Assembly (NCBI RefSeq): GCF_018780075.1
Contig: NZ_JADMKB010000101.1
Coordinates: 60,816-124,815 of the forward strand
Origin: Hydrogenophaga sp.
GTDB lineage: Bacteria; Pseudomonadota; Gammaproteobacteria; Burkholderiales; Burkholderiaceae_C
Direction of reading: 5' to 3'
Length of the DNA stretch: 64,000 bases
The position numbers and the translations under genes are program-made. Positions 1 through 7,346 of this stretch are shown in pieces. The first letter of the stretch is position 1; every line of letters begins with the position of its first letter. The notes beneath the pieces were generated by a model that had not been told where the DNA came from, ran no database searches, and saw only the letters and a program-made list of their open reading frames with translations.

Positions 1-979
1 CAAACAGCGGCGGCGCCCAGATGTTGATGCCCATCGACTTGTAGCCCGCCAGCTCGTTGTAGCCGGGCAGGTCGGCCACGGTGTTGGCGTCGTCCAGGTA
101 GACCGCCTGCTTGCCGAACGCGGCTTCGTTGCGCACCCAGTACACCACGTCGTTGATGTTGAACGACTGCGGGAACACGTGGCGCGGCGGTACGCCGGCG
201 CGCTTGTACTCGTCGATCATCTTCTGCGCGTAGGCATCCTGCGTGAAGCCGTCGAAGGGCATGGTCACGCTCGCGCTCTTCAGCTCGGGCGTCATCTTCA
301 CGCCCAGCCGCTTGAAGAGCTCGATGCTCTCGGCGTGGGTCATCAGCGTGCCGCTGCTGGGGCCAGAGTACAGGTCGGTGCGGAAGTTGGCCGTGCCGCC
401 CAGGTACTCGGCGGGGGTGCGGGCGGCGTTGTTGGAGGCGTCCATCTTGCCGCGCAGGGTCTTGAACTCGGCCAGCGTGATGTCGCTGGTGCGGCACTCG
501 GCGGTGGCCGGCGTGACCACCTTGCCGGTGGCGTCCAGCGTGGCGGGCACGAAGGGTTTGGTGCACTTGGCGGCCAGCGGTGTGACCAGGATGTTGGTGG
601 TGGTGTGCAGGTCGTTCTGCGCGTGGCGGCAGACCAGCTCTTTGTCCTTGGTGAAGGTCACGTCGCACTCGACGATGCCCGCACCCATGCGCGCCGCCGC
701 GGTGTAGGACTCCACCGTGTGCTCGGGGAACTGCAGGGCCGCACCACGGTGGCCGATGGACCAGTCGCGCGGGGTGAACTGACCACGCTGTGCGCACTGT
801 TTCAGCTGGTTCTTGAGCGGGCTGTCGGCCATGTCGTCGACCAGAAAGAAAGGGCGCGGTCCGAGCTGGACATGGGAGGGCCGGTCGGTGTGGCGGCCGT
901 GTTTGTCGCCTGCCGGGGCGGCCATGGCGGAGCCACAGACGAGCCCGAGCAACATCAGACCAAGGAGGGGGAGTCGCAT
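1..979 (-). CDS. glycerophosphodiester phosphodiesterase family protein, 3' end cut by window edge
   Basis: Reads leftwards from ATG at 979 and runs off the window after about 326 codons. The N-terminus [20 protein letters not shown] is a good Sec signal peptide, so the enzyme should act in the periplasm, releasing sn-glycerol-3-phosphate from glycerophosphodiesters. The GDPD core is visible from about residue 70: IGHRGA, then FPEHTVESY (usually PENT), then ECDVTFTKD with the paired acidic residues typical of the family. A GAGG ribosome site lies about 7 bases before the ATG. Genes of this kind often belong to the phosphate-starvation regulon. The nearest Pho-box-like array (1112-1139) faces the other way, so that link is unproven. 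Confidence 0.88.
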   Translation of the reverse strand, partial: MRLPLLGLMLLGLVCGSAMAAPAGDKHGRHTDRPSHVQLGPRPFFLVDDMADSPLKNQLKQCAQRGQFTPRDWSIGHRGAALQFPEHTVESYTAAARMGAGIVECDVTFTKDKELVCRHAQNDLHTTTNILVTPLAAKCTKPFVPATLDATGKVVTPATAECRTSDITLAEFKTLRGKMDASNNAARTPAEYLGGTANFRTDLYSGPSSGTLMTHAESIELFKRLGVKMTPELKSASVTMPFDGFTQDAYAQKMIDEYKRAGVPPRHVFPQSFNINDVVYWVRNEAAFGKQAVYLDDANTVADLPGYNELAGYKSMGINIWAPPLF

Positions 980-1111
980 GAGGTACCTCAAGAAAGATGG
1001 GGGAGAAGGCCGGTGCGCCGCGCGGGGCGGTGCCGCTCCATCCTAAAAACGCTGTGTGGCAATGGCGTGGCAGTTTCGGGCGCTGTCGCATCGGCGTGGC
1101 CCCGGCGCCGG

Positions 1112-1165
1112 GTCACACGCTGTTCACATTGTCGTCACATGACCGGGGTCTGTGTCCGATATGCT
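1112..1165 (+). promoter_or_regulatory. Pho-box-like array (three 11-bp repeats) plus putative -10
   Basis: GTCAC (1112), TTCAC (1123) and GTCAC (1134) recur at exactly 11-bp intervals, the spacing of PhoB half-sites (7-bp box plus 4-bp spacer). A TATGCT hexamer at 1160-1165 follows the last repeat at the same distance as in the stronger array at 3282-3346. Read in this direction it points at the M14 hydrolase (1460), leaving a leader of about 290 bases antisense to a small gene. The glycerophosphodiesterase is on the other strand, so the true target is uncertain. Confidence 0.5.
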
Positions 1166-1195
1166 GCCGGCACAGGGCGGGCAGCGCCGGCACTG

Positions 1196-1387
1196 TCAGC
1201 CCCCTGCCCTGCCCGATGGCCGCTTCACATCAAAGACCCGGTGGTGCGGCCGCTGCAGGCGCGAACGCTGCAAGGCCAGGAACTCCACCAGGCCCGTGGC
1301 CCACCCGCAGGCCATCACGCCGAGGTGCACCCAGCGGTGGGGCGCCAGGCGCTTCTCGCGCCGCTGCAACAGGCTCTGGACCAACAT
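1196..1387 (-). CDS. small basic protein, 63 aa, function unknown
   Basis: ATG at 1387, preceded by AAGG about 6 bases upstream, opens a 63-codon frame starting MLVQSLLQRREKRLAP. Nearly every third codon position in the first 45 codons is G or C, the pattern of the true genes here, while the same stretch has no credible plus-strand gene. The protein is rich in Arg and His with one short hydrophobic stretch (HLGVMACGWATGLVEFLAL) that could be a single membrane helix. I do not recognise the family. It lies between the Pho-like array and the M14 gene, convergent with transcription expected from that array. Confidence 0.5.
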   Translation of the reverse strand: MLVQSLLQRREKRLAPHRWVHLGVMACGWATGLVEFLALQRSRLQRPHHRVFDVKRPSGRAGG

Positions 1388-1459
1388 GCTGTACCTTGGA
1401 AAGTGGGGGGTGTACAACACCCTAGTGGCCCCCTGTGACAACGCCGTGACGACCACCCC

Positions 1460-2482
1460 ATGAACGCCCACCACCGACCCCTCCCCGAGCTGCAGGCGCT
1501 GGAGCAGCTGATCGAACAGGGCGGCGCCCACCTGCAGGCCCGCGAGGTCCGGCGTGTGTCTGTGCCGGACGGGCCCTCGTTCCCGATCCACGCCATCACC
1601 CTGGGCAATCCCGACCCCGGCCTGCCCGCCGTGGGCTACTTCGGCGGCGTGCACGGGCTGGAGCGCATCGGGGCCGAGGTGGTCATCGCCTTTCTGCAGA
1701 ACATCGTCACCCGCCTGCGCTGGGACACCACGCTGCAGCGCCAGCTTGAGCGCGTGCGCCTGGTGTTCATGCCCATCGTCAACCCCGGCGGCATGTGGGC
1801 CGCCACCCGCGCCAACCCGCGCGGGGTGGACCTGATGCGCAACGCGCCCGTGGACTCGCTGGAGAAGGTGCCTCACCTGATGGGCGGGCAGCGCCTGAGC
1901 GCGGGCCTGCCGTGGTACCGGGGGCGACTCGGAGACCCGCTGGAGGTGGAGGCCGAGGCCTTGTGCGAGGTGGTGCGCAGCGAGCTGCTGGGCCGCCCAT
2001 TCAGCCTGGCGCTGGACTGCCACTCGGGCTTTGGCGTCCGCGACCGCCTGTGGTTTCCGTTCGCCCACACCCGGGCACCCATTCACCACCTGGCCGAGCT
2101 GCACGCGCTGAAAGACATCTTCGTCCAGGCCCACAGCCAGCACCCCTACATCATCGAACCGCAGAGCGCGCAGTACCTGACGCACGGCGACCTCTGGGAC
2201 CACCTCTACCAGCGGGCCTGTGCGGAGCACCCGGCGACCACCTTCCTGCCGCTGACGCTGGAGATGGGCTCGTGGCTCTGGATCAAGAAGAACCCGCGCC
2301 AGCTGTTCTCGCGCAAGGGCATCTTCAACCCGCTGATCAACCACCGCCAGCAGCGCGTGCTGCGCCGCCACCAGGCGCTGCTGGACTTCCTCTCGCGGGC
2401 CGCGGGCAGCCACGCCCTCTGGACGCCGACCGCGGAGCAGCGCCCGCAGCGCCACGCCGACGCGCTGGCCGACTGGTATTGA
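1460..2482 (+). CDS. M14 family zinc carboxypeptidase / succinylglutamate desuccinylase-like hydrolase
   Basis: 340 residues. The zinc site of the M14/aspartoacylase fold is visible: His65 and Glu68 in GGVHGLERIGAE, His188 in LDCHSGFG, and a likely catalytic Glu268 in LTLEMGS. Arg and Asn in NPRGVDLMRN fit the substrate-binding NPxGxxxxxR pattern of this fold. No signal peptide is seen, so it is probably cytoplasmic. The substrate cannot be told from sequence. The ATG has no clear Shine-Dalgarno. An alpha/beta hydrolase follows 20 bases downstream, suggesting a two-gene unit. Confidence 0.82.
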   Translation: MNAHHRPLPELQALEQLIEQGGAHLQAREVRRVSVPDGPSFPIHAITLGNPDPGLPAVGYFGGVHGLERIGAEVVIAFLQNIVTRLRWDTTLQRQLERVRLVFMPIVNPGGMWAATRANPRGVDLMRNAPVDSLEKVPHLMGGQRLSAGLPWYRGRLGDPLEVEAEALCEVVRSELLGRPFSLALDCHSGFGVRDRLWFPFAHTRAPIHHLAELHALKDIFVQAHSQHPYIIEPQSAQYLTHGDLWDHLYQRACAEHPATTFLPLTLEMGSWLWIKKNPRQLFSRKGIFNPLINHRQQRVLRRHQALLDFLSRAAGSHALWTPTAEQRPQRHADALADWY

Positions 2483-2502
2483 GCGACCGGGAGAACCCCA
2501 CC

Positions 2503-3261
2503 ATGAGCACCTGGATCCTCCTCCGAGGCCTGACGCGCGAAGCGACGCACTGGGGCCGCTTCACCGCCGAATTCAAGCTGGCCCTGCCTCAGGTCCGCCT
2601 CCACACGATGGACCTGCCGGGCAATGGCGGGCACCACCGCCAGACCAGCCCGCTCTCGGTGGCCGGCATGGTGGCCGCGTGCCGCGACGAACGCGCCCGC
2701 CGTGGCATCGAAACACCGGTGTACCTGCTCGCCATGTCGCTCGGCGCCATGGTGGCGGCCGAGTGGGCGCGCGTGGCGCCCGACGAACTGGCCGGCTGTG
2801 TGCTGATCAACACCAGCCTGCGACCGTTCAGCCCCCTGCCCCAACGGCTGCGGCCCGGCAACTACCCGGCCCTGCTGCGCCTGACCCTCGGCCGGGGCTC
2901 ACCCGAAGCCATCGAACAGACGGTGCTGCAGCTCACCAGCAACCAGCCGGATCAGCTGCAAGAGGTGATCCCCGACTGGGCGGCCGTGCGCCGCCACCGC
3001 CCGGTGAGTGCCAGCAACGCCGTGCGCCAGCTGATCGCCGCGGCCCGCTACCGGGCCCTGCGGCAGGCACCCGGCGTGCCTCTGCTGCTGCTGTCCAGCG
3101 AACACGACCAGCTGGTGGACAGCGCCTGCTCGCGGGCCATCGCCGAGGCCTGGCACTGTCCGCTGGTGACGCACCCGGCCGCGGGCCACGACCTGCCGCT
3201 GGACGACCCACGCTGGGTGGCGGGCCAGGTGCGCGACTGGCTGCGCCGCGGCCCCCGCTGA
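2503..3261 (+). CDS. alpha/beta hydrolase
   Basis: 252 residues starting MSTWILLRGLTREATHWG, with GGGAGA well placed before the ATG. The fold shows the nucleophile elbow at Ser79 (AMSLGAM), an acid in SSEHDQLVD and a C-terminal His in AAGHDLPLDD, so the triad is complete. The short loop between DLPGNGGHH and the nucleophile resembles small esterase/thioesterase-like members of the superfamily. It lies 20 bases after the M14 hydrolase and is probably co-transcribed. Substrate unknown. Longer frames through this region are shadows of the upstream gene. Confidence 0.82.
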   Translation: MSTWILLRGLTREATHWGRFTAEFKLALPQVRLHTMDLPGNGGHHRQTSPLSVAGMVAACRDERARRGIETPVYLLAMSLGAMVAAEWARVAPDELAGCVLINTSLRPFSPLPQRLRPGNYPALLRLTLGRGSPEAIEQTVLQLTSNQPDQLQEVIPDWAAVRRHRPVSASNAVRQLIAAARYRALRQAPGVPLLLLSSEHDQLVDSACSRAIAEAWHCPLVTHPAAGHDLPLDDPRWVAGQVRDWLRRGPR

Positions 3262-3281
3262 TGCGGCGCTGTCTCTCGACC

Positions 3282-3346
3282 GTCACCGCGCTATCACACC
3301 ACCGTCACAGTTTCGTCATCAAACCCGTGACCCTCGCCGGTATGCT
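3282..3346 (+). promoter_or_regulatory. Pho-box-like promoter: four 11-bp repeats plus TATGCT
   Basis: GTCAC (3282), ATCAC (3293), GTCAC (3304) and GTCAT (3315) are spaced exactly 11 bp apart, matching tandem PhoB half-sites. TATGCT at 3341-3346 is a plausible -10. A degenerate GTGAC at 3327 could be the promoter-proximal half-site, about 9 bases from the -10, as in classic PhoB promoters. The array directly precedes the gene at 3415 and would make it phosphate-responsive. This rests on spacing and motif only. Confidence 0.65.
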
Positions 3347-3414
3347 TCTTTCAAAGGTGTAACGAAGTCTTTCGTCTGCCACCCACTTGACCAACCTTTG
3401 TGAGAGCCGAAGCC

Positions 3415-3711
3415 ATGAGAGCCCTGAAAAAAGCACGCAAGCTGATCGAAAACAAGTCCGGCCAACCGCCTGCCGACATCCTGTCGCGCCTGGTGCTCGC
3501 ACTGGAATCCGACGCCCCGTTCCTGCTGTCGGACCTGTACAGCCTGGACTACGACGACTTCAACCTGGCGATGGACGTCATGGCGGAATGGCGGCTCGAC
3601 CGGTACTACACCAGCAAGGCCGTGCTGCTGGACCTGTCGATGCAAGTGAACCTCCAGAATGCCCAGGCCCGCGCTGATACCACCCAGGCAGCGGTCGCCA
3701 CCGCGGGCTGA
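3415..3711 (+). CDS. conserved small protein, 98 aa, putative phosphate-starvation gene
   Basis: Starts MRALKKARKLIENKSG, with GAGAG upstream of the ATG; a GTG 15 bases earlier is a less likely start. The protein is cytoplasmic, largely helical, with an acidic centre (YSLDYDDFNLAMDVMAEW) and no signal peptide or cysteine pair. I do not recognise a named family. Its interest is the context: it sits alone between a four-repeat Pho-box-like promoter and a strong terminator at 3750, so it is a single-gene transcript likely induced when phosphate is scarce. Confidence 0.75.
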   Translation: MRALKKARKLIENKSGQPPADILSRLVLALESDAPFLLSDLYSLDYDDFNLAMDVMAEWRLDRYYTSKAVLLDLSMQVNLQNAQARADTTQAAVATAG

Positions 3712-3749
3712 AGCCGCTCCCCGCGCCGCGCCCGCCGCGCGCCCCACCA

Positions 3750-3780
3750 CCCTGCCCGCGCCCGCCGGCAGGGTTTTTTT
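3750..3780 (+). terminator. intrinsic terminator
   Basis: CCCTGCC (3750-3756) pairs with GGCAGGG (3767-3773) and is followed by seven T. It closes the transcript of the 98-residue protein. Confidence 0.85.
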
Positions 3781-3875
3781 CGCGCCATGCCAAGGCGCCG
3801 GCACCGGGGACTTCACGGGGGTGACACATGCGCCCCGTAAGCTGGGTGGTTGTTCCCCAATGGCTCCCCTTTCAC

Positions 3876-6098
3876 ATGCACACCCTTCGCCTCTGCTCAT
3901 TGACCGCAGCCCTCGCGGCTGGCCTTGTTTTCACGTCGCTGGCCCATTCCGCACCGCCCGTCCCGCCGGCCGGCCCGTTTGCCATGGTCCATCACCTGGC
4001 GGTGGACGGCGTGGCCGAGATCGTGGCCGCCACGCCCGACGGCATGACGCTGGTCTACACCAGCGCCGACGCCGGGGTGCTGGGGCTGATCGACATCACG
4101 CGTCCTGAACAGCCTGTGCTGCTGCCGCGCGTGGACGTGAGGCGCATGGGCGTGGGCGAGCCCACATCGGTGGCCATCAGCCCGGACGGCCGCTACGCCG
4201 TGACGGCGGTGCGCATGGGTGACGACGTGGCCAATGCGCGCCATGGCTTGCTGCGCGTGTACGACATCCGCAATCCCCGCTCGGTGCAGCACGTCAAGGA
4301 CATCACCGTGGGCGTGGGGCCCGATTCGCTGGCCTTGGTGGGCCAGGGGCGGACGCTGCGCGCCGTGGTGGCGATCGAAGACGAAGAGACCGACGCCAAA
4401 GGCGACGCCACGCTCGACGGCCAGCGCCCGGGCCGCATCGACGTGGTGGGCCTGCAGGACCTCTATGGCCGCGCCAGCACCGGCGTGCAGTCCATCGAAC
4501 TGGTGGCGGCATTGCAGGCCACGGCCGGTGTGGTGTACCCCAACGACCCGCAGCCGGAGTTTGTGTCCATCGACCCCCGAGGCCGCCAGGCGGTGGTGTC
4601 GCTGCAGGAGAACAACGCGGTCGCGATCCTTGACCTGAGCCACCCGGCGCGCGCGCGGCTGGAGCGCGTGTTCTCCACCGGCAGCGTGGTCCGCAACGGC
4701 AACGCCGATCTGCAGAAGGACAAGGAGGTGATGTTCAAGGACAGCTTCATCGGCCGCCGCGAAGCGGACGCCGTGGCCTGGGTGGCCCCGGGCGTTTTCG
4801 CCACTGCCAACGAAGGCGACGGCAAGAAGGACAAAGAAGGTGTGCTGCCCGGCGGGCGTGGGTTCACCTTGATGAACATCCGCGGCGAGGTGGTCCATGA
4901 CACCGGCGAGCGCACCGAGCTGAACGCGCTGCTGCACGGCCACTATCCCGACGGCCGCTCGGCGGCCAAGGGCGTGGAAATCGAGGGTGTGGCGGCGGGC
5001 ACGTTCGGCGGCAAGCCGTACCTGTTCGCGGGCTCGGAGCGGGGGGCCTTCATCGAGGTGCACCGCATCGACGAACCGAAGCAGCCACGTTTCGTTCAGC
5101 TGCTGCCGACCGGCCTGTCGCCCGAGGGGCTGACCACGGTGACGAAACGGCGCGACGGCCAGCAACTGCTGGTCACCGCCAACGAGGGCGACGGTTCGCT
5201 CAACCTCTACCGCTTTCACGCCCAGGGCGCGCCGGCCGCGCGCGAGCCGCAGCTGGTGGCGAAGGACCACAGCATGCCCTGGGGCGCGCTGTCGGGACTC
5301 ACCACCGACGGCACCCACCTGTACGCCGTGCCCGACAACGCCTTCGGCCAGTCACGCATCTTCCGCATCGACCCTTCATCGGCGTCCCAGGGTCGCATGG
5401 TGATCGACCAGGTCACGCTGCTCACCACCGCCGACGGCCAGGCGCTCAAGGTGGACCCCGAAGGCATCGCCAAAGTGGCCGACGGTTTCTGGATCGCCTC
5501 GGAGGGTGCGACGGTCGAAGGCAACGAACTGATCAAGGTGAACACGGCCGGCGTGGTGCAGCAGCGCGTGAAGCTGCCCGCCAGCGTGCAGGCCCGGTTC
5601 GCCAGCCCCAAGACCGGCACGGGCTACGAGGGCGTGACCGCCAGCGCCGACGGGCAGACGCTCTACATGGCCGTGCAGCGGGGCTTCGACGTCAAACGGC
5701 CGCAGGCGGCGATCCTCAAGCTGCACCTGCCCACCGACACCTGGACCACCGCGGTCTACCCGCTCGAACAGCACAGCAAAGACCCCCAACAGTTCTGGAT
5801 GGGCCTGTCGGAAATACAACTCACCGACGACGGTCGACTGCTGCTGCTCGAACGCGACAAGGGGGGTGGCGAAGGCCAGGCGATCAACGCCGAGGTCAAG
5901 CGGATCTACAGCGTGAACGCGGGCGACATGGTCGAGGGCGCTGTGCTGCAGAAGACCCTGGTGAAGGACCTGCGCAAGGACTTCAACTACCTGCAGGAAA
6001 AGGCCGAGGGCATGGTGGTGTTCAAAAGCGAGCTCTGGGTCGTGAACGACAACGACGGAGCAGGCTGGACTCGCTTTCTCAACGCCGGGCGGCCTTGA
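3876..6098 (+). CDS. secreted phytase-like esterase domain protein
   Basis: About 740 residues from ATG 3876. The N-terminus MHTLRLCSLTAALAAGL, continuing to an AHSAPP cleavage region, is a signal peptide. An upstream in-frame ATG at 3828 has a G-rich run before it and cannot be excluded. The first half is a beta-propeller-like region resembling choice-of-anchor/YncE proteins (repeated AISPDGRYAV and SIDPRGRQAVVS type strands, LVTANEGDGS). The second half, from about residue 450, matches the esterase-like-activity-of-phytase family (VPDNAFGQSRIFRID, DPEGIAK, GYEGVTASADGQTLYM, LLLERDKGGGEGQA). A phosphate-scavenging role outside the cytoplasm is plausible next to the Pho-like promoter, but catalysis is unproven. 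Confidence 0.8.
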   Translation: MHTLRLCSLTAALAAGLVFTSLAHSAPPVPPAGPFAMVHHLAVDGVAEIVAATPDGMTLVYTSADAGVLGLIDITRPEQPVLLPRVDVRRMGVGEPTSVAISPDGRYAVTAVRMGDDVANARHGLLRVYDIRNPRSVQHVKDITVGVGPDSLALVGQGRTLRAVVAIEDEETDAKGDATLDGQRPGRIDVVGLQDLYGRASTGVQSIELVAALQATAGVVYPNDPQPEFVSIDPRGRQAVVSLQENNAVAILDLSHPARARLERVFSTGSVVRNGNADLQKDKEVMFKDSFIGRREADAVAWVAPGVFATANEGDGKKDKEGVLPGGRGFTLMNIRGEVVHDTGERTELNALLHGHYPDGRSAAKGVEIEGVAAGTFGGKPYLFAGSERGAFIEVHRIDEPKQPRFVQLLPTGLSPEGLTTVTKRRDGQQLLVTANEGDGSLNLYRFHAQGAPAAREPQLVAKDHSMPWGALSGLTTDGTHLYAVPDNAFGQSRIFRIDPSSASQGRMVIDQVTLLTTADGQALKVDPEGIAKVADGFWIASEGATVEGNELIKVNTAGVVQQRVKLPASVQARFASPKTGTGYEGVTASADGQTLYMAVQRGFDVKRPQAAILKLHLPTDTWTTAVYPLEQHSKDPQQFWMGLSEIQLTDDGRLLLLERDKGGGEGQAINAEVKRIYSVNAGDMVEGAVLQKTLVKDLRKDFNYLQEKAEGMVVFKSELWVVNDNDGAGWTRFLNAGRP

Positions 6099-6260
6099 TG
6101 GCATTACCGTCAAAAAGTGGAATACAGCGTTTCGTGGCGTCAGTGACACACCGTCGTCTGATTTTCACATTCATCCAGTGAAATAGCGCCACCTGAATGT
6201 TCCATGCAATCAGGTGGGCATCCGCCCCACACGTTCCAAACAATCCATCAAGGAAACATC

Positions 6261-7241
6261 ATGAAGAAGAGCCTGATCGCTCTGGCCGTGCTCGCCGCTT
6301 CCGGCGCCACCATGGCCCAATCCTCCGTCACCGTGTACGGCCGCGTCGACCTGTCGGTCGGCAGCCTCAAGGAACTCAACAAGGGCAGCCAGACCAAGCT
6401 GTTCAACGGCGGCGACGGCGGTCTGACGACCTCGCGCCTGGGCTTTCGCGGCACCGAAGACCTCGGTGGTGGCCTGAAGGCCGGCTTCAAGCTGGAGCAC
6501 CGCCTGAACGCCGACGACGGCACCGCGCAGGAGCCGATGTGGAAGGGCGAGTCCACCGTGAGCCTCTCGGGTGGCTTCGGTGAAGTGAAGCTCGGCCGCA
6601 GCTCCACCATCTATGACGACGTGCGTGGCCTGGCCTTCAGTAGCAACGTGTTCGACTCGGCCTTCACGCCCGCCTCCAACGGCGTCTGGGGTTCGGGCGG
6701 CGACTACAGCAGCCGCTTCAACAACAAGATCACCTACGCCCTGCCCTCGATCGGCGGTGTCTACGGCGGCATCGAATACGCGCTGGACGAAGACGCCACC
6801 GTCGACGCCAACATGGTCGGTGCCAAGGTCGGCTACAAGAACGGCCCGCTGAACGTGGCTTTGGGCCTGCAGCAGGAAAAAGGCAAGGACAACGACTACA
6901 TGCTGTTGGCCGGTTCGTACGACCTGGGCATGTTGAGCCTCTCCGCGGGCTACAACACGCGCAAGGGCGATGACGCCAAGGGCGACGACAACGAACTGAC
7001 CGTGGGCGTCAACGTGCCCATGGGCAACGTCAACCTGTCCGTCGGCTACGCCACCAGCAAAACCGAAATCGGCGGTTCCACCGCGGGCAAATCGTCGGGC
7101 TTCGGCGTCGGTGCAACCTACGCCCTGTCCAAGCGCACCAAGCTGTACGGTGGCCTGCGCTCGCACAACGTGAAAGACGGTTCGGGCGTGAAGACGGCCG
7201 ACACCCGCCTGTTCGCCCTGGGCCTGCGCCACGACTTCTGA
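6261..7241 (+). CDS. general porin, Gram-negative betaproteobacterial type
   Basis: 326 residues; ATG at 6261 is preceded by AAGGAAA. A signal peptide (MKKSLIALAVLAASGATMA) leads into QSSVTVYGRVDLSVG, the hallmark first strand of Omp32-like trimeric porins. The L3 constriction region (ESTVSLSGGFGEVKLGRSST) and the terminal phenylalanine (LFALGLRHDF) needed for BAM-dependent assembly are present. It forms an outer-membrane diffusion channel, in this family usually anion-selective. Monocistronic: its own upstream region at 6099-6260 and a strong terminator at 7306. Confidence 0.93.
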   Translation: MKKSLIALAVLAASGATMAQSSVTVYGRVDLSVGSLKELNKGSQTKLFNGGDGGLTTSRLGFRGTEDLGGGLKAGFKLEHRLNADDGTAQEPMWKGESTVSLSGGFGEVKLGRSSTIYDDVRGLAFSSNVFDSAFTPASNGVWGSGGDYSSRFNNKITYALPSIGGVYGGIEYALDEDATVDANMVGAKVGYKNGPLNVALGLQQEKGKDNDYMLLAGSYDLGMLSLSAGYNTRKGDDAKGDDNELTVGVNVPMGNVNLSVGYATSKTEIGGSTAGKSSGFGVGATYALSKRTKLYGGLRSHNVKDGSGVKTADTRLFALGLRHDF

Positions 7242-7305
7242 TCGTTTTCTCCGGGTCTTGCGCGGATAGCCAACGCGGCAATCAGGGTCTGCGCAAGTTT
7301 TTTCA

Positions 7306-7337
7306 GCCACCGGCGCTTCGGCGCCGGTGGCTTTTTT
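7306..7337 (+). terminator. intrinsic terminator after porin
   Basis: Perfect 11-bp stem (7306-7316 with 7321-7331) closed by a TTCG tetraloop and followed by six T. It separates the porin from the convergent uvrD. Confidence 0.93.
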
Positions 7338-7346
7338 CATGGGCCG

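Noticed and set aside
3812..3828. Possible Pho box before the phytase-like gene
   Set aside because: Only two imperfect half-sites (TTCAC, GACAC) at 11-bp spacing and no -10 at the distance seen in the two stronger arrays.
6139..6183. Possible Pho box or TTTCAC/GTGAAA operator before the porin
   Set aside because: Repeats are irregular apart from one 6-bp inverted repeat with a 9-base spacer; too weak to call.
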